Assembly: GCA_963777095.1 (NCBI GenBank)
Contig: CAVZOY010000003.1
Coordinates: 62,001 to 126,000 of the forward strand
DNA from: CAVZOY01 sp963777095
Lineage (GTDB): Bacteria; Actinomycetota; Actinomycetes; Mycobacteriales; Geodermatophilaceae
Length of the DNA: 64,000 nucleotides
Direction: 5' to 3'
Made by a program: the position numbers and the translations under genes. Below the pieces are notes generated by a model. The model was not told the DNA's origin. It saw only the letters and a list, made by a program, of their open reading frames with translations, and searched no databases. Below, piece after piece: positions 57,745-64,000 of this stretch. The stretch's first letter is position 1, and every line of letters begins with the position of its first letter.

Positions 57745-58221
57745 ATGCCGCGAGAGACCGGGCGCAAGTTCATCGCCCAGAACAAGAAGGCGCGGCACGA
57801 CTACTCGATCCTCGACACCTTCGAGGTGGGCCTGGTGCTCACCGGCACGGAGGTGAAGAGCCTGCGGGCCGGCCGTGCCTCGCTCGTCGACGGCTTCGCC
57901 ACCGTCGACGGCGGCGAGGTGTGGCTGCAGCACGTGCACATCCCCGAGTACACGCAGGGCACGTGGACCAACCACGCCCCGCGCCGCAAGCGCAAGGTGC
58001 TGATGCACCGCGCCGAGATCGAGAAGCTCATCGGCAAGACCAAGGAGGGCGGCCTGACCCTCGTGCCGCTCGACCTGTACTTCAAGGACGGCAAGGTCAA
58101 GGCCACGCTCGCGCTGGCCAAGGGCAAGAAGTCCTACGACAAGCGGCACGACCTCGCCGAGCGGGACTCGCGCCGGGAGATCCAGAAGGCCTTCGGCCGG
58201 TACGTGAAGGGGCGCCGGTGA
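57745..58221 (+). CDS. smpB: SsrA-binding protein SmpB
   Basis: A 158-residue tmRNA-binding protein for ribosome rescue by trans-translation. Family motifs are IAQNKKARHDYSILDTFEVGLVLTGTEVKSLRAGRASL, QHVHIPEYTQGTWTNHAPRRKRKVLMHRAEIEKL and the C-terminal tail KGKKSYDKRHDLAERDSRREIQKAFGR that enters the decoding centre. ATG with CTGGAGG 4 bases upstream. Its stop overlaps the following oxidoreductase by 4 bases. No ssrA (tmRNA) gene was recognised in the window. Confidence 0.95.
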   Translation: MPRETGRKFIAQNKKARHDYSILDTFEVGLVLTGTEVKSLRAGRASLVDGFATVDGGEVWLQHVHIPEYTQGTWTNHAPRRKRKVLMHRAEIEKLIGKTKEGGLTLVPLDLYFKDGKVKATLALAKGKKSYDKRHDLAERDSRREIQKAFGRYVKGRR

Positions 58222-59141
58222 GGGGCATCGCCTATGACCGGTTCGGCGACGGGTCGGTCCTCGAGCTCCGCGACGACCTGCCGGATCCGCCCGTCGGCCC
58301 CGACACCGTGCTGGTCCGCGTGCACGCCGCCGGCGTCAATCCGGTCGACATGGCGATCCGGCAGGGCTACCTCGCCGGCGCCTATCCGCACCATTTCCCG
58401 ATCGTGCCGGGCTGGGACGTCTCCGGCGTCGTCGAGGCGGCCGGCCCCTCGGTCACCGCGTTCGCGCCCGGCGACGAGGTCTACGGCTACGTCCGACGGG
58501 ACGACGTCCAGTGGGGGACGACGGCGGAGCTCGTGCCGGCGCCGCAGCGCTGCCTGGCGCGCAAGCCGTCGTCGCTGTCCTTCGCCGAGGCCGCCGGCGT
58601 GCCGCTGGCCGGCCTGACCGCCTACCAGGCGCTCACCGAGGCGCTCGACGTCCACGAGGGCGAGCGCGTGCTCGTGCACCGCGCCGCGGGCGGCGTCGGC
58701 TTCTTCGCCGTCCAGATCGCCGTCGCGCTCGGCGCGCACGTGATCGGCACGGCGAGCCCGCGCAACGACGGCTTCCTGCGCGACGCCGGCGTCGCCGAGG
58801 TGCTCGACTACTCCGCCGGCCCGATCAGCGAGCAGCTCTCCGAGCAGGTCGACGCCGTCCTCGACCTCGTCGGCGGCGACACCCTCGCCGACGCACCGAA
58901 GCAGGTGCGGAACGCCGGCCGGATCGCGAGCGTCATCGACCCGGTCGTCAACGAGATGGGCGGCCGCTACCTCTTCGTCCGGCCCGAGCACGAGCACCTC
59001 GAGGAGCTCGGGCGCATGGCCGACGCCGGCCAGCTGCGCGTGCCGATCGCCAAGGCCTTCCCGCTCGAGCAGACCGCCGCCGCGCAGGACCTCGTCGCGG
59101 CCGGGCACGTGCGCGGCAAGGTCGTCGTCACGCTGAACTGA
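58218..59141 (+). CDS. NADP-dependent quinone oxidoreductase/zinc-independent alcohol dehydrogenase
   Basis: A 307-residue MDR-superfamily reductase. The GroES-like half has VRVHAAGVNPVDMAIRQGYLAG and PIVPGWDVSGVVEAAGPSV; the nucleotide fold has LTAYQALTEALDVHEGERVLVHRAAGGVGFFAVQIAVALGAHVIGTAS with the AxxGVG motif of quinone oxidoreductases. No zinc ligands are seen. GTG start overlaps the smpB stop as GTGA. Its stop TGA is immediately followed by the TCA stop complement of the opposing ArsR-SRPBCC gene, leaving no intergenic base. Confidence 0.92.
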   Translation: MRGIAYDRFGDGSVLELRDDLPDPPVGPDTVLVRVHAAGVNPVDMAIRQGYLAGAYPHHFPIVPGWDVSGVVEAAGPSVTAFAPGDEVYGYVRRDDVQWGTTAELVPAPQRCLARKPSSLSFAEAAGVPLAGLTAYQALTEALDVHEGERVLVHRAAGGVGFFAVQIAVALGAHVIGTASPRNDGFLRDAGVAEVLDYSAGPISEQLSEQVDAVLDLVGGDTLADAPKQVRNAGRIASVIDPVVNEMGGRYLFVRPEHEHLEELGRMADAGQLRVPIAKAFPLEQTAAAQDLVAAGHVRGKVVVTLN

Positions 59142-59948
59142 TCAGTCGTTGCGGGCCAGCTGGGCGTCGCGCAGCTCGGCGTGCATCTCCCACGGCGCCT
59201 GGGGGAGCACCTCGCCGGTCTCCAGCAGCGACTTGAGGTTGGCCATGACCGCGGGCCAGCCGGCGGAGATGGCCTCGAGGTCGGACGCCGTCGGCAACCC
59301 GTCGTGGCGCACGGTGAGCCGGACGATGTCCGCGTAGGGCTCGATCGTGAAGGTCACGCGTGACGGGTCCTCGCGCTGCTCCTCGGAGCCGGGAAAGGTG
59401 AGCACCAGCCGCTCCGGCGGCAGCGTCTCGAGGACGGTGCCCGTGACGTCGGAGATGCCCGACCCGTCGGTGCGGACGTGCCGCCAGGTCGAGCCCTCCT
59501 CCCAGTCGGACTCGTTGCGGTGGCCCCAGTAGCGGGCGGTGAGGTCGGCGTCGGTGAGCGCCTGCCAGACCTGTTCCGGGCTGGCCTTGATGTAGGTGAC
59601 GTAGACGTACGTGGGCTGAGCAGTCATCGCCTTCTCCTCTGCGGAGTGCCGGATCGCGCTCAGGGCGCGCAGTCGCGGACGCTCGAACTTGTCGATCCAC
59701 CGCTCCTGGATGTCGTGCAGGGGAACGGGGTTGAGGTGGTGCACCTTCTCCCGGCCGTGCCAGGTGGTGCTGATCAGGTTCGCCGCCTCCAGCACCGCGA
59801 GGTGCTGGGACGCCGACTGACGGGCCATCGACAGCGAGCCGCACAGCTCGCCGAGCGTCTGACCGTTCCGTTCGTGGAGCCGGTCGAGCAGCTGCCGGCG
59901 GGTGGGGTCGGCCAGTGCCTTGAACACCGCTCCCAGCTCGTCGACCAC
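59142..59948 (-). CDS. ArsR family regulator fused to SRPBCC/AHSA1 domain
   Basis: A 268-residue fusion. Residues 1-100 are an ArsR winged helix (VFKALADPTRRQLLDRLHERNGQTLGELCGSLSMARQSASQHLAVLEAANLI), without the metal-binding Cys set. Residues ~110-268 are an SRPBCC/AHSA1 lipid-type ligand domain (YVYVTYIKASPEQVWQALTDADLTARYWGHRNESDWEEGSTW). More often these are two adjacent genes; here they are one chain, so ligand in the SRPBCC pocket may control DNA binding directly. GTG start at 59948. A perfect 22-base palindrome and TTGACA lie upstream. Confidence 0.9.
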   Translation of the reverse strand: MVDELGAVFKALADPTRRQLLDRLHERNGQTLGELCGSLSMARQSASQHLAVLEAANLISTTWHGREKVHHLNPVPLHDIQERWIDKFERPRLRALSAIRHSAEEKAMTAQPTYVYVTYIKASPEQVWQALTDADLTARYWGHRNESDWEEGSTWRHVRTDGSGISDVTGTVLETLPPERLVLTFPGSEEQREDPSRVTFTIEPYADIVRLTVRHDGLPTASDLEAISAGWPAVMANLKSLLETGEVLPQAPWEMHAELRDAQLARND

Positions 59949-59956
59949 GCTCCATC

Positions 59957-59984
59957 ATCATGCAGGCATATGCCTGCATGTCAA
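59957..59984 (-). promoter_or_regulatory. ArsR-type palindrome inside a strong promoter
   Basis: Perfect palindrome 59959-59980 with half-site CATGCAGGCAT. On the minus strand consensus TTGACA (59984-59979) and CATGAT (59962-59957) are 16 bases apart, so the operator covers the spacer and both hexamer edges. The predicted start lies one or two bases before the GTG of the ArsR-SRPBCC gene. Confidence 0.75.
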
Positions 59985-60004
59985 GGGTGGCTACGGTCGC
60001 GGGG

Positions 60005-60922
60005 ATGAACGGGGTCGCACCACCGGTCGATGACGCCGACGTCCCGCGCTATTGGCGCGACCTGGGGCTGCCCGGGCTGGTCGACGTCCACGTGCATTTC
60101 CTGCCCGACCGGGTGCAGGCCAAGGTGTGGCGCTTCTTCGCCGAGGCCGCGCGCAACTACGGCCGCCCCTGGCCGATCCACTACGAGCTGCCGGTCGACG
60201 AGCGGTTGGCGGTGCTCGAGCGGCTCGGCGTCCGGGCGTTCCCCACGCTGCCGTATCCGCACAGGGCCGGGATGGCGGCGTGGCTGAACGAGGAGGCGGC
60301 GGCGTTCGCCGCGGCGCACCCGCAGGTGCTGCGGTCGGCGACCTTCTTCCCGGAGCCGGACGCCGCCGGCTACGTCCGCGCCGCTCTGGACGCCGGGGCG
60401 CGGGTGGTCAAGGTGCACGTGCAAGTGGGTGGCTTCGATCCGCGGGATCCGCTGCTCGAGCCGGTGTGGGCGCAGCTCGAGGACGCCGGCACGCCCGTCG
60501 TCATCCACTGCGGATCCGGGCCGCGGCCGGGCACGCACACCGGGCCCGGGCCGGTCGTCGAGCTGCTCGCCCGGCACCCCCGGCTGCGCCTGGTCATCGC
60601 CCACCTGGGGCTGCCCGAGTACGGGGACTTCCTGCGGCTGGCCGAGCGCTACGACGGCGTGCACCTGGACACGACGATGTTCGCCACCGACTTCACCGAG
60701 CAGTTCGCGCCCTTCGACCGGGCCGACCTGCCGCGGCTCGCCGCCCTGCGCGACAGGGTGCTGCTGGGCAGCGACTTCCCGTCGATCCCGTACCCGTACG
60801 CCCACCAGCTGGCCGCGCTGCACGGCCTGGGGCTGGGGGAGGACTGGATGCGAGCGGTGCTCTGGACCAACGGCGCCCGCCTGTTCGGGCTGTCGGAGGG
60901 GTCGGCGACACTCTCGGGGTGA
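60005..60922 (+). CDS. Amidohydrolase family 2 (metal-dependent TIM barrel)
   Basis: A 305-residue metal-dependent hydrolase or decarboxylase of the amidohydrolase_2 type. Metal ligands are expected in LVDVHVHFLPD (HxH), VIHCGSGP (His), VIAHLGLPEYGDF (His) and LLGSDFPSIPYP (Asp). The size and motif set fit ACMSD-like decarboxylases or related hydrolases; the substrate is not determined. ATG at 60005 (MNGVAPPVDDADV) is preferred over an ATG at 59960 inside the operator. It diverges from the ArsR-SRPBCC gene and may be under its control. It overlaps the MFS gene by 4 bases. Confidence 0.88.
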   Translation: MNGVAPPVDDADVPRYWRDLGLPGLVDVHVHFLPDRVQAKVWRFFAEAARNYGRPWPIHYELPVDERLAVLERLGVRAFPTLPYPHRAGMAAWLNEEAAAFAAAHPQVLRSATFFPEPDAAGYVRAALDAGARVVKVHVQVGGFDPRDPLLEPVWAQLEDAGTPVVIHCGSGPRPGTHTGPGPVVELLARHPRLRLVIAHLGLPEYGDFLRLAERYDGVHLDTTMFATDFTEQFAPFDRADLPRLAALRDRVLLGSDFPSIPYPYAHQLAALHGLGLGEDWMRAVLWTNGARLFGLSEGSATLSG

Positions 60923-62126
60923 CGGTCGAGGGGACGGCGGCGGACACCCGGCGGATCGAGCGGGCCAAGGTCGCCGTGGGCGGCCGCGTTCGCGCTCAAC
61001 GGCTTCCTGTTCGCCTCGTGGATCGCCCGCGTGCCCGCGGCCCGCGACCAGCTCGGCCTGAGCGAGGCGCAGCTCGGCCTGCTGCTGCTGTGCATGTCGG
61101 TCGGCTCGGTGCTCGCGCTGCCCGCCTCGGGACCCGTCGTGCACCGGTTCGCGCCGGGCCGCAGCGCCCTGGCCGCCGGGGCGCTGGCGGTCACCGGACT
61201 GCTGGTCCTCAGCGCCGGACTGGCGACCGCCTCCGCGCCCCTGGCCGGGCTCGGGCTGTTCCTCGGCGGCGCGGGCATCGGCGTCTGGGACGTGTCGATG
61301 AACGTGGAGGGCGCCGACGTCGAGCGGCGGCTCGGTCGCGCGATCATGCCCCGTTTCCACGCCGGGTTCAGCCTGGGCACCGTGGCCGGCGCACTGGTCG
61401 GCGCGGGTGCGGCGGCGGTCGGGGTCTCGCTGGCCGCGCAGCTCGTGGTCACCGGGCTGCTCGTGCTGGCGGCCCTCGCCGTCGTCACCCGGTCGTTCCT
61501 GCCGGTCGTCGAGCCCGAAGAGGGCGAGATCCAAGGGGCGGTCCGGAGTGGGCCGCGCCTGGCGCGAGCGGCGCACGCTGCTGATCGGCCTGCTCGTGCT
61601 GGCGTTCGCCTTCGCCGAGGGCTCCGCGAACGACTGGGCGGCCCTCGCGCTGGTCGACGGCTACGGGGTGAGCGAGTCGGTGGCCGCGGTCGGGTTCGGC
61701 GTCTTCGTCGCGTCGATGACCGTCGCCCGGCTGGTCGGCACCGGCCTGCTCGACCGGTACGGCCGGGTGCCCGTGCTCCGGGCGACCGCGCTGTCCGCGG
61801 TGGTCGGTGTGCTGCTGTTCGTCTTCGCGCCGACCGTGCCGCTCGCGTTCGTCGGTGCGGTGCTGTGGGGCATGGGCGCGGCCCTCGGCTTCCCGGTCGG
61901 CATGAGCGCCGCCGCCGACGAGCCCGAGCGCGCCGCCGCACGGGTCTCGGTGGTCAGCTCCATCGGGTACACCGCGTTCCTGGCCGGCCCGCCGCTGATC
62001 GGCTTCCTCGCCGAGGCCACCGGCATCCTCCGGGCGCTGCTCGTCGTCCTCGGGATGATGGTCGTGAGCGTGCTGGCCGTCGGCGCCGCGCGGCCCCCGG
62101 CCACGACCGGCAGGGTGGAGCCGTGA
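60919..62126 (+). pseudogene. MFS transporter with two frameshifts
   Basis: A major-facilitator-type transporter of about 400 residues. The pieces are VTVEGTAADTRRIERAKVAV in one frame, ALNGFLFASWIARVPAARDQLGLSEAQLGLLLLCMSVGSVL and on through GIGVWDVSMNVEGADVERRLGRAIMPRFHAGFSLG in the second, and RAWRERRTLLIGLLVLAFAFAEGSANDWAALALVDGYGV to the stop in the third. Removing one G at 60978-60980 and one G at 61550-61552 gives a single 12-helix protein. The ANDWAAL and VSMNVEG motifs place it near YbjJ/fucose-permease-like MFS proteins. Start GTG overlaps the amidohydrolase stop; the VOC gene overlaps its end. Confidence 0.85.
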
Positions 62127-62551
62127 CTCCTCCCGCTCGACTGGCCGCGTCCGTGCTCGGCACGCCTGACCCGCGTGGCCTGGCGCGCTTCTACCAGCGG
62201 CTGCTCGGCTGGCCGCTGCGCGACGACGACCCCGACTGGGCGACCCTGCGCCCGACCGACGGCGGCCCCGGGCTGTCGTTCCAGCTGGAGACCGACCACG
62301 TCCCGCCCGTGTGGCCGCCCGAGCCCGGCGCGCAGCAGATGCAGGTGCACCTCGACCTGCGGGCCGACGACCTCGACGCGGCCTCGGCCGTCGCCGAGGA
62401 GGCCGGCGCGCGGCCGGTCGGCGGCCACGTCGATGACGACGAAGAGGTCCGCGTGTACGCCGACCCGGCGGGTCATCCGTTCTGCCTGTTCAGGCCGAGG
62501 ACCACCAAGGACGCTGATAACCGTTCGCCGTCCGCCCCCGGCGCTGCCTAG
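62123..62551 (+). CDS. VOC family protein (glyoxalase-like domain)
   Basis: A 142-residue vicinal-oxygen-chelate protein: LAASVLGTPDPRGLARFYQRLLGWPLRDDDPDWATLRP, LSFQLETDHVPPVWPPEPGAQQMQVHLDLRADDLDAASAVAEEAGARPVG and VRVYADPAGHPFCLF, the layout of the glyoxalase-like (PF18029 type) subgroup. GTG start overlaps the MFS stop by 4 bases, so it ends an amidohydrolase-MFS-VOC unit. Function is unknown. Confidence 0.87.
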   Translation: MTPPARLAASVLGTPDPRGLARFYQRLLGWPLRDDDPDWATLRPTDGGPGLSFQLETDHVPPVWPPEPGAQQMQVHLDLRADDLDAASAVAEEAGARPVGGHVDDDEEVRVYADPAGHPFCLFRPRTTKDADNRSPSAPGAA

Positions 62552-62562
62552 CCTCTGATCTC

Positions 62563-63570
62563 GTGCCCGAGATGCTGGATCTCCCCGCCGGGCTGACCGC
62601 CCGCCCGCTGCACCCCGACGACATCGAGTCGATCGTGGCGCTGCTCACCGCGGCCGAGCCCTTCGACGACACCGGGGAGAACGAGAACGCCGACGACCTG
62701 CGCGCCTGGTTCGTCAACGAGCGCCTGGACCTGGCGCTCGACAGCCGGGTGGTCAGCGCGGACGGCGAGATCGTCGGGTGGGGCACCGTGATGGACCTCG
62801 GCGACCACCGCGACGAGTACTCCCTGCTCCTCGACGGCCGGGTCCATCCCGAGTGGCGGGGCCGGGGGATCGGCGGGGCGATCGTCCGCTGGCAGCTGGA
62901 GCGGTCCGGCGAGAAGCACGCTGCGCGCCACCCCGAGATGGGCGCGCGTTTCGCCGTCGGAACCTCGGCCGCCCATCAACGGCTCGAGCGGCTGGCGACC
63001 GGTCTCGGCTTCGTGCCGGTGCAGTACTACTTCACGATGCAGCGGCCGCTGACCGGGCTGCCGGCGCCGCGCACGATCGAGGGCATCGACCTGGTGCCGT
63101 TCGACTGGGCCCGGGACGACGAGGTGCGGCGAGCGCACAACGTCGCGTTCCTCGACCACTTCGGCACCGCCGAGCGGGACGCCTATGCCTGGCAGACCTG
63201 GTTCACCGGGCAGAAGGCCTTTCGCCCGGAGCTCTCCCGTCTCGCGCTGGCCGACGGCGCGGTCGTCGGGTACGCGCTCGTCTACGAGCACGAGGCCGAC
63301 ACGGCGGCGACCGGCGTCCGCGAGGCCTACCTCGGCCAGATCGGCGTCCTGCCCGCCGGCCGTGGCCGCGGCATCGCCAAGGCCGCCGTCACGGCTGCCC
63401 TGCACGCGTCGGCAGCGGACGGTCTGCAGCGCGCCGGGCTCACCGTCGACAGCCAGAACACGACCGGTGCCCTGGGGTTGTACGAGGCGCTCGGCTTCGA
63501 GGTCGTCCACAAGGAGACGGTCTGGGCGTACCGGGTGCCGGCGGCGGAGGGATCCGTCCCCGGCGCGTGA
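62563..63570 (+). CDS. Tandem GNAT acetyltransferase
   Basis: A 335-residue protein with two GNAT folds. The first (residues ~5-160) has VHPEWRGRGIGGAIVRWQLE, the acetyl-CoA loop; the second (~165-330) has IGVLPAGRGRGIAKAAVTAALHASAADGLQRAGLTVDSQNTTGALGLYEALGFEVV, a full V/I-x-P-x-x-R-G-x-G motif. The double arrangement resembles mycothiol synthase-like acetyltransferases, but the gene context does not support naming it mshD. GTG start at 62563. It begins 12 bases after the VOC gene and may be in the same transcript. Confidence 0.88.
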   Translation: MPEMLDLPAGLTARPLHPDDIESIVALLTAAEPFDDTGENENADDLRAWFVNERLDLALDSRVVSADGEIVGWGTVMDLGDHRDEYSLLLDGRVHPEWRGRGIGGAIVRWQLERSGEKHAARHPEMGARFAVGTSAAHQRLERLATGLGFVPVQYYFTMQRPLTGLPAPRTIEGIDLVPFDWARDDEVRRAHNVAFLDHFGTAERDAYAWQTWFTGQKAFRPELSRLALADGAVVGYALVYEHEADTAATGVREAYLGQIGVLPAGRGRGIAKAAVTAALHASAADGLQRAGLTVDSQNTTGALGLYEALGFEVVHKETVWAYRVPAAEGSVPGA

Positions 63571-63583
63571 GCACGACTGCGCC

Positions 63584-63592
63584 TGTGGACAA
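63584..63592 (-). other. Isolated DnaA-box sequence
   Basis: An exact TTGTCCACA on the minus strand (TGTGGACAA on plus), in the 61-base gap between the GNAT gene and the last gene. It is alone, so no origin is implied. Confidence 0.3.
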
Positions 63593-63631
63593 CCGCCCGC
63601 CGGCGGGGTCCGGTCGGGGGAGGCTGTCGGG

Positions 63632-63961
63632 ATGTCGACCCGCACGTACGACTTCGCCCTCCGCGGACGGCTGACTGTCGACGACACGGCGCTCAAGGCA
63701 CCCTTTCTCGCGATGGAGCTGGTCCCCGAACCCGGCGTGGACTTCGAGGTGACCGACGAATGGCGCCTCGCCCTCGACGAGAAGCTGCTCGCAATGGCCG
63801 AAGGCATGTCGCCAACGGACCGTCTGCGGACCCATCTGAGCGCTGGCCCGCTGACGGCCGTGCAGAAGCGATTGATCGAGGTCCTCGATGAGACCATTCC
63901 GGGCGCCGTCGCGGTGCTCGACGGGATCGAGGTCACCGAGGTCGGACCACCTGCGTCATAG
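63632..63961 (+). CDS. Hypothetical protein, 109 residues
   Basis: A soluble acidic protein starting MSTRTYDFALRGRLTVDDTALKAPFLAMELVPEPGVDFEVTDEWRLALDEKLLAMAEGM and ending LLDETIPG-like then VAVLDGIEVTEVGPP. The N-terminal half is beta-like, the second half helical (ALDEKLLAMAEGM, PLTAVQKRLIEVLDE). No family is recognised. The ATG at 63632 has GGGGGAGG about 9 bases upstream. Codon use is slightly less GC-extreme than neighbours in its second half. It is the last complete gene in the window. Confidence 0.68.
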   Translation: MSTRTYDFALRGRLTVDDTALKAPFLAMELVPEPGVDFEVTDEWRLALDEKLLAMAEGMSPTDRLRTHLSAGPLTAVQKRLIEVLDETIPGAVAVLDGIEVTEVGPPAS

Positions 63962-64000
63962 GCGCAGGCTTGGATGGGGCGGTGCTGTTCCACTCGCCCG

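Noticed and set aside
57713..58260. tmRNA (ssrA) beside smpB
   Set aside because: The next gene overlaps the smpB stop by 4 bases, and no tRNA-like 3' end is visible.
59139..59144. TGATCA at the junction of two convergent genes as a regulatory palindrome
   Set aside because: It is simply the two stop codons placed back to back.
1..64000. CRISPR array, prophage, insertion sequence, tRNA or rRNA genes
   Set aside because: No spaced direct repeats, transposase, integrase, phage structural genes, or cloverleaf/rRNA motifs were found on either strand.

Overview
The window is very GC-rich double-stranded chromosome (GC dominates the third codon position in almost every gene). It is densely packed with 4-base ATGA/GTGA overlaps, many GTG starts and several probably leaderless regulator genes. 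These traits, together with an htrA-tatB-mrp block, a prfB-ftsE-ftsX-smpB core, a Tad pilus locus without a secretin, and many mycobacterial-type families, point to a free-living actinobacterium. I infer the Geodermatophilaceae (Blastococcus, Geodermatophilus or Modestobacter type), but that is a judgement from gene style, not a search. No phage, integrase, transposon, CRISPR array, rRNA or tRNA gene was recognised.

Layout. 1-12.2 kb is housekeeping and metabolism: HtrA-like protease (cut by the window edge), TatB, Mrp, AzlC/AzlD amino-acid exporter, a DUF1003 and MgtE_N/CBS pair, PhzF, an EamA transporter, a CitE-type lyase, a DUF4190 protein, an acyl-CoA dehydrogenase and a DUF4230 protein. 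12.3-21.9 kb holds regulatory operons: an RHH regulator, DUF4097 and DrrAB-type ABC transporter unit; a hydrolase and membrane protein; a two-component system; a PadR operon with two tandem zinc-ribbon-like paralogues; and a split YeeE/YedE pair. 21.9-24.2 kb has a HerA-like ATPase and a VOC protein. 24.3-34.1 kb is a run of secreted proteins: a signal-peptide TIM-barrel isomerase, an Ig-like protein, an M11-type metallopeptidase, a GH26-like hydrolase, a beta-helix protein and a WD40-type beta-propeller. 34.3-38.5 kb is a compact Tad/Flp pilus operon. 38.8-50.8 kb mixes secreted and membrane proteins, a DctA-type symporter, a BNR-repeat protein, CutA, hydrolases and an AraC regulator facing a hydrolase. 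51.6-58.2 kb is prfB, ftsEX and smpB with unrelated genes inserted. 58.2-64 kb is oxidoreductase, ArsR-SRPBCC, amidohydrolase, MFS, VOC and GNAT genes.

Two general points came out of reading both strands. First, at least seven genes need single-base frame corrections, nearly all at short G or C runs (MgtE start, DUF4190, Ig-like protein, TadE, a secreted protein, AraC, MFS). The shared signature suggests base-calling errors in the assembly more than biological decay. Second, the regulators of the RHH, PadR and ArsR families each sit directly behind a promoter-like pair of hexamers whose spacer is filled by an inverted repeat, with the transcript predicted to start at or within a base or two of the start codon. 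This is a consistent autoregulatory, leaderless design. The least described unit is the PadR operon with two paralogous C-x5-H-x15-C-x2-C proteins.
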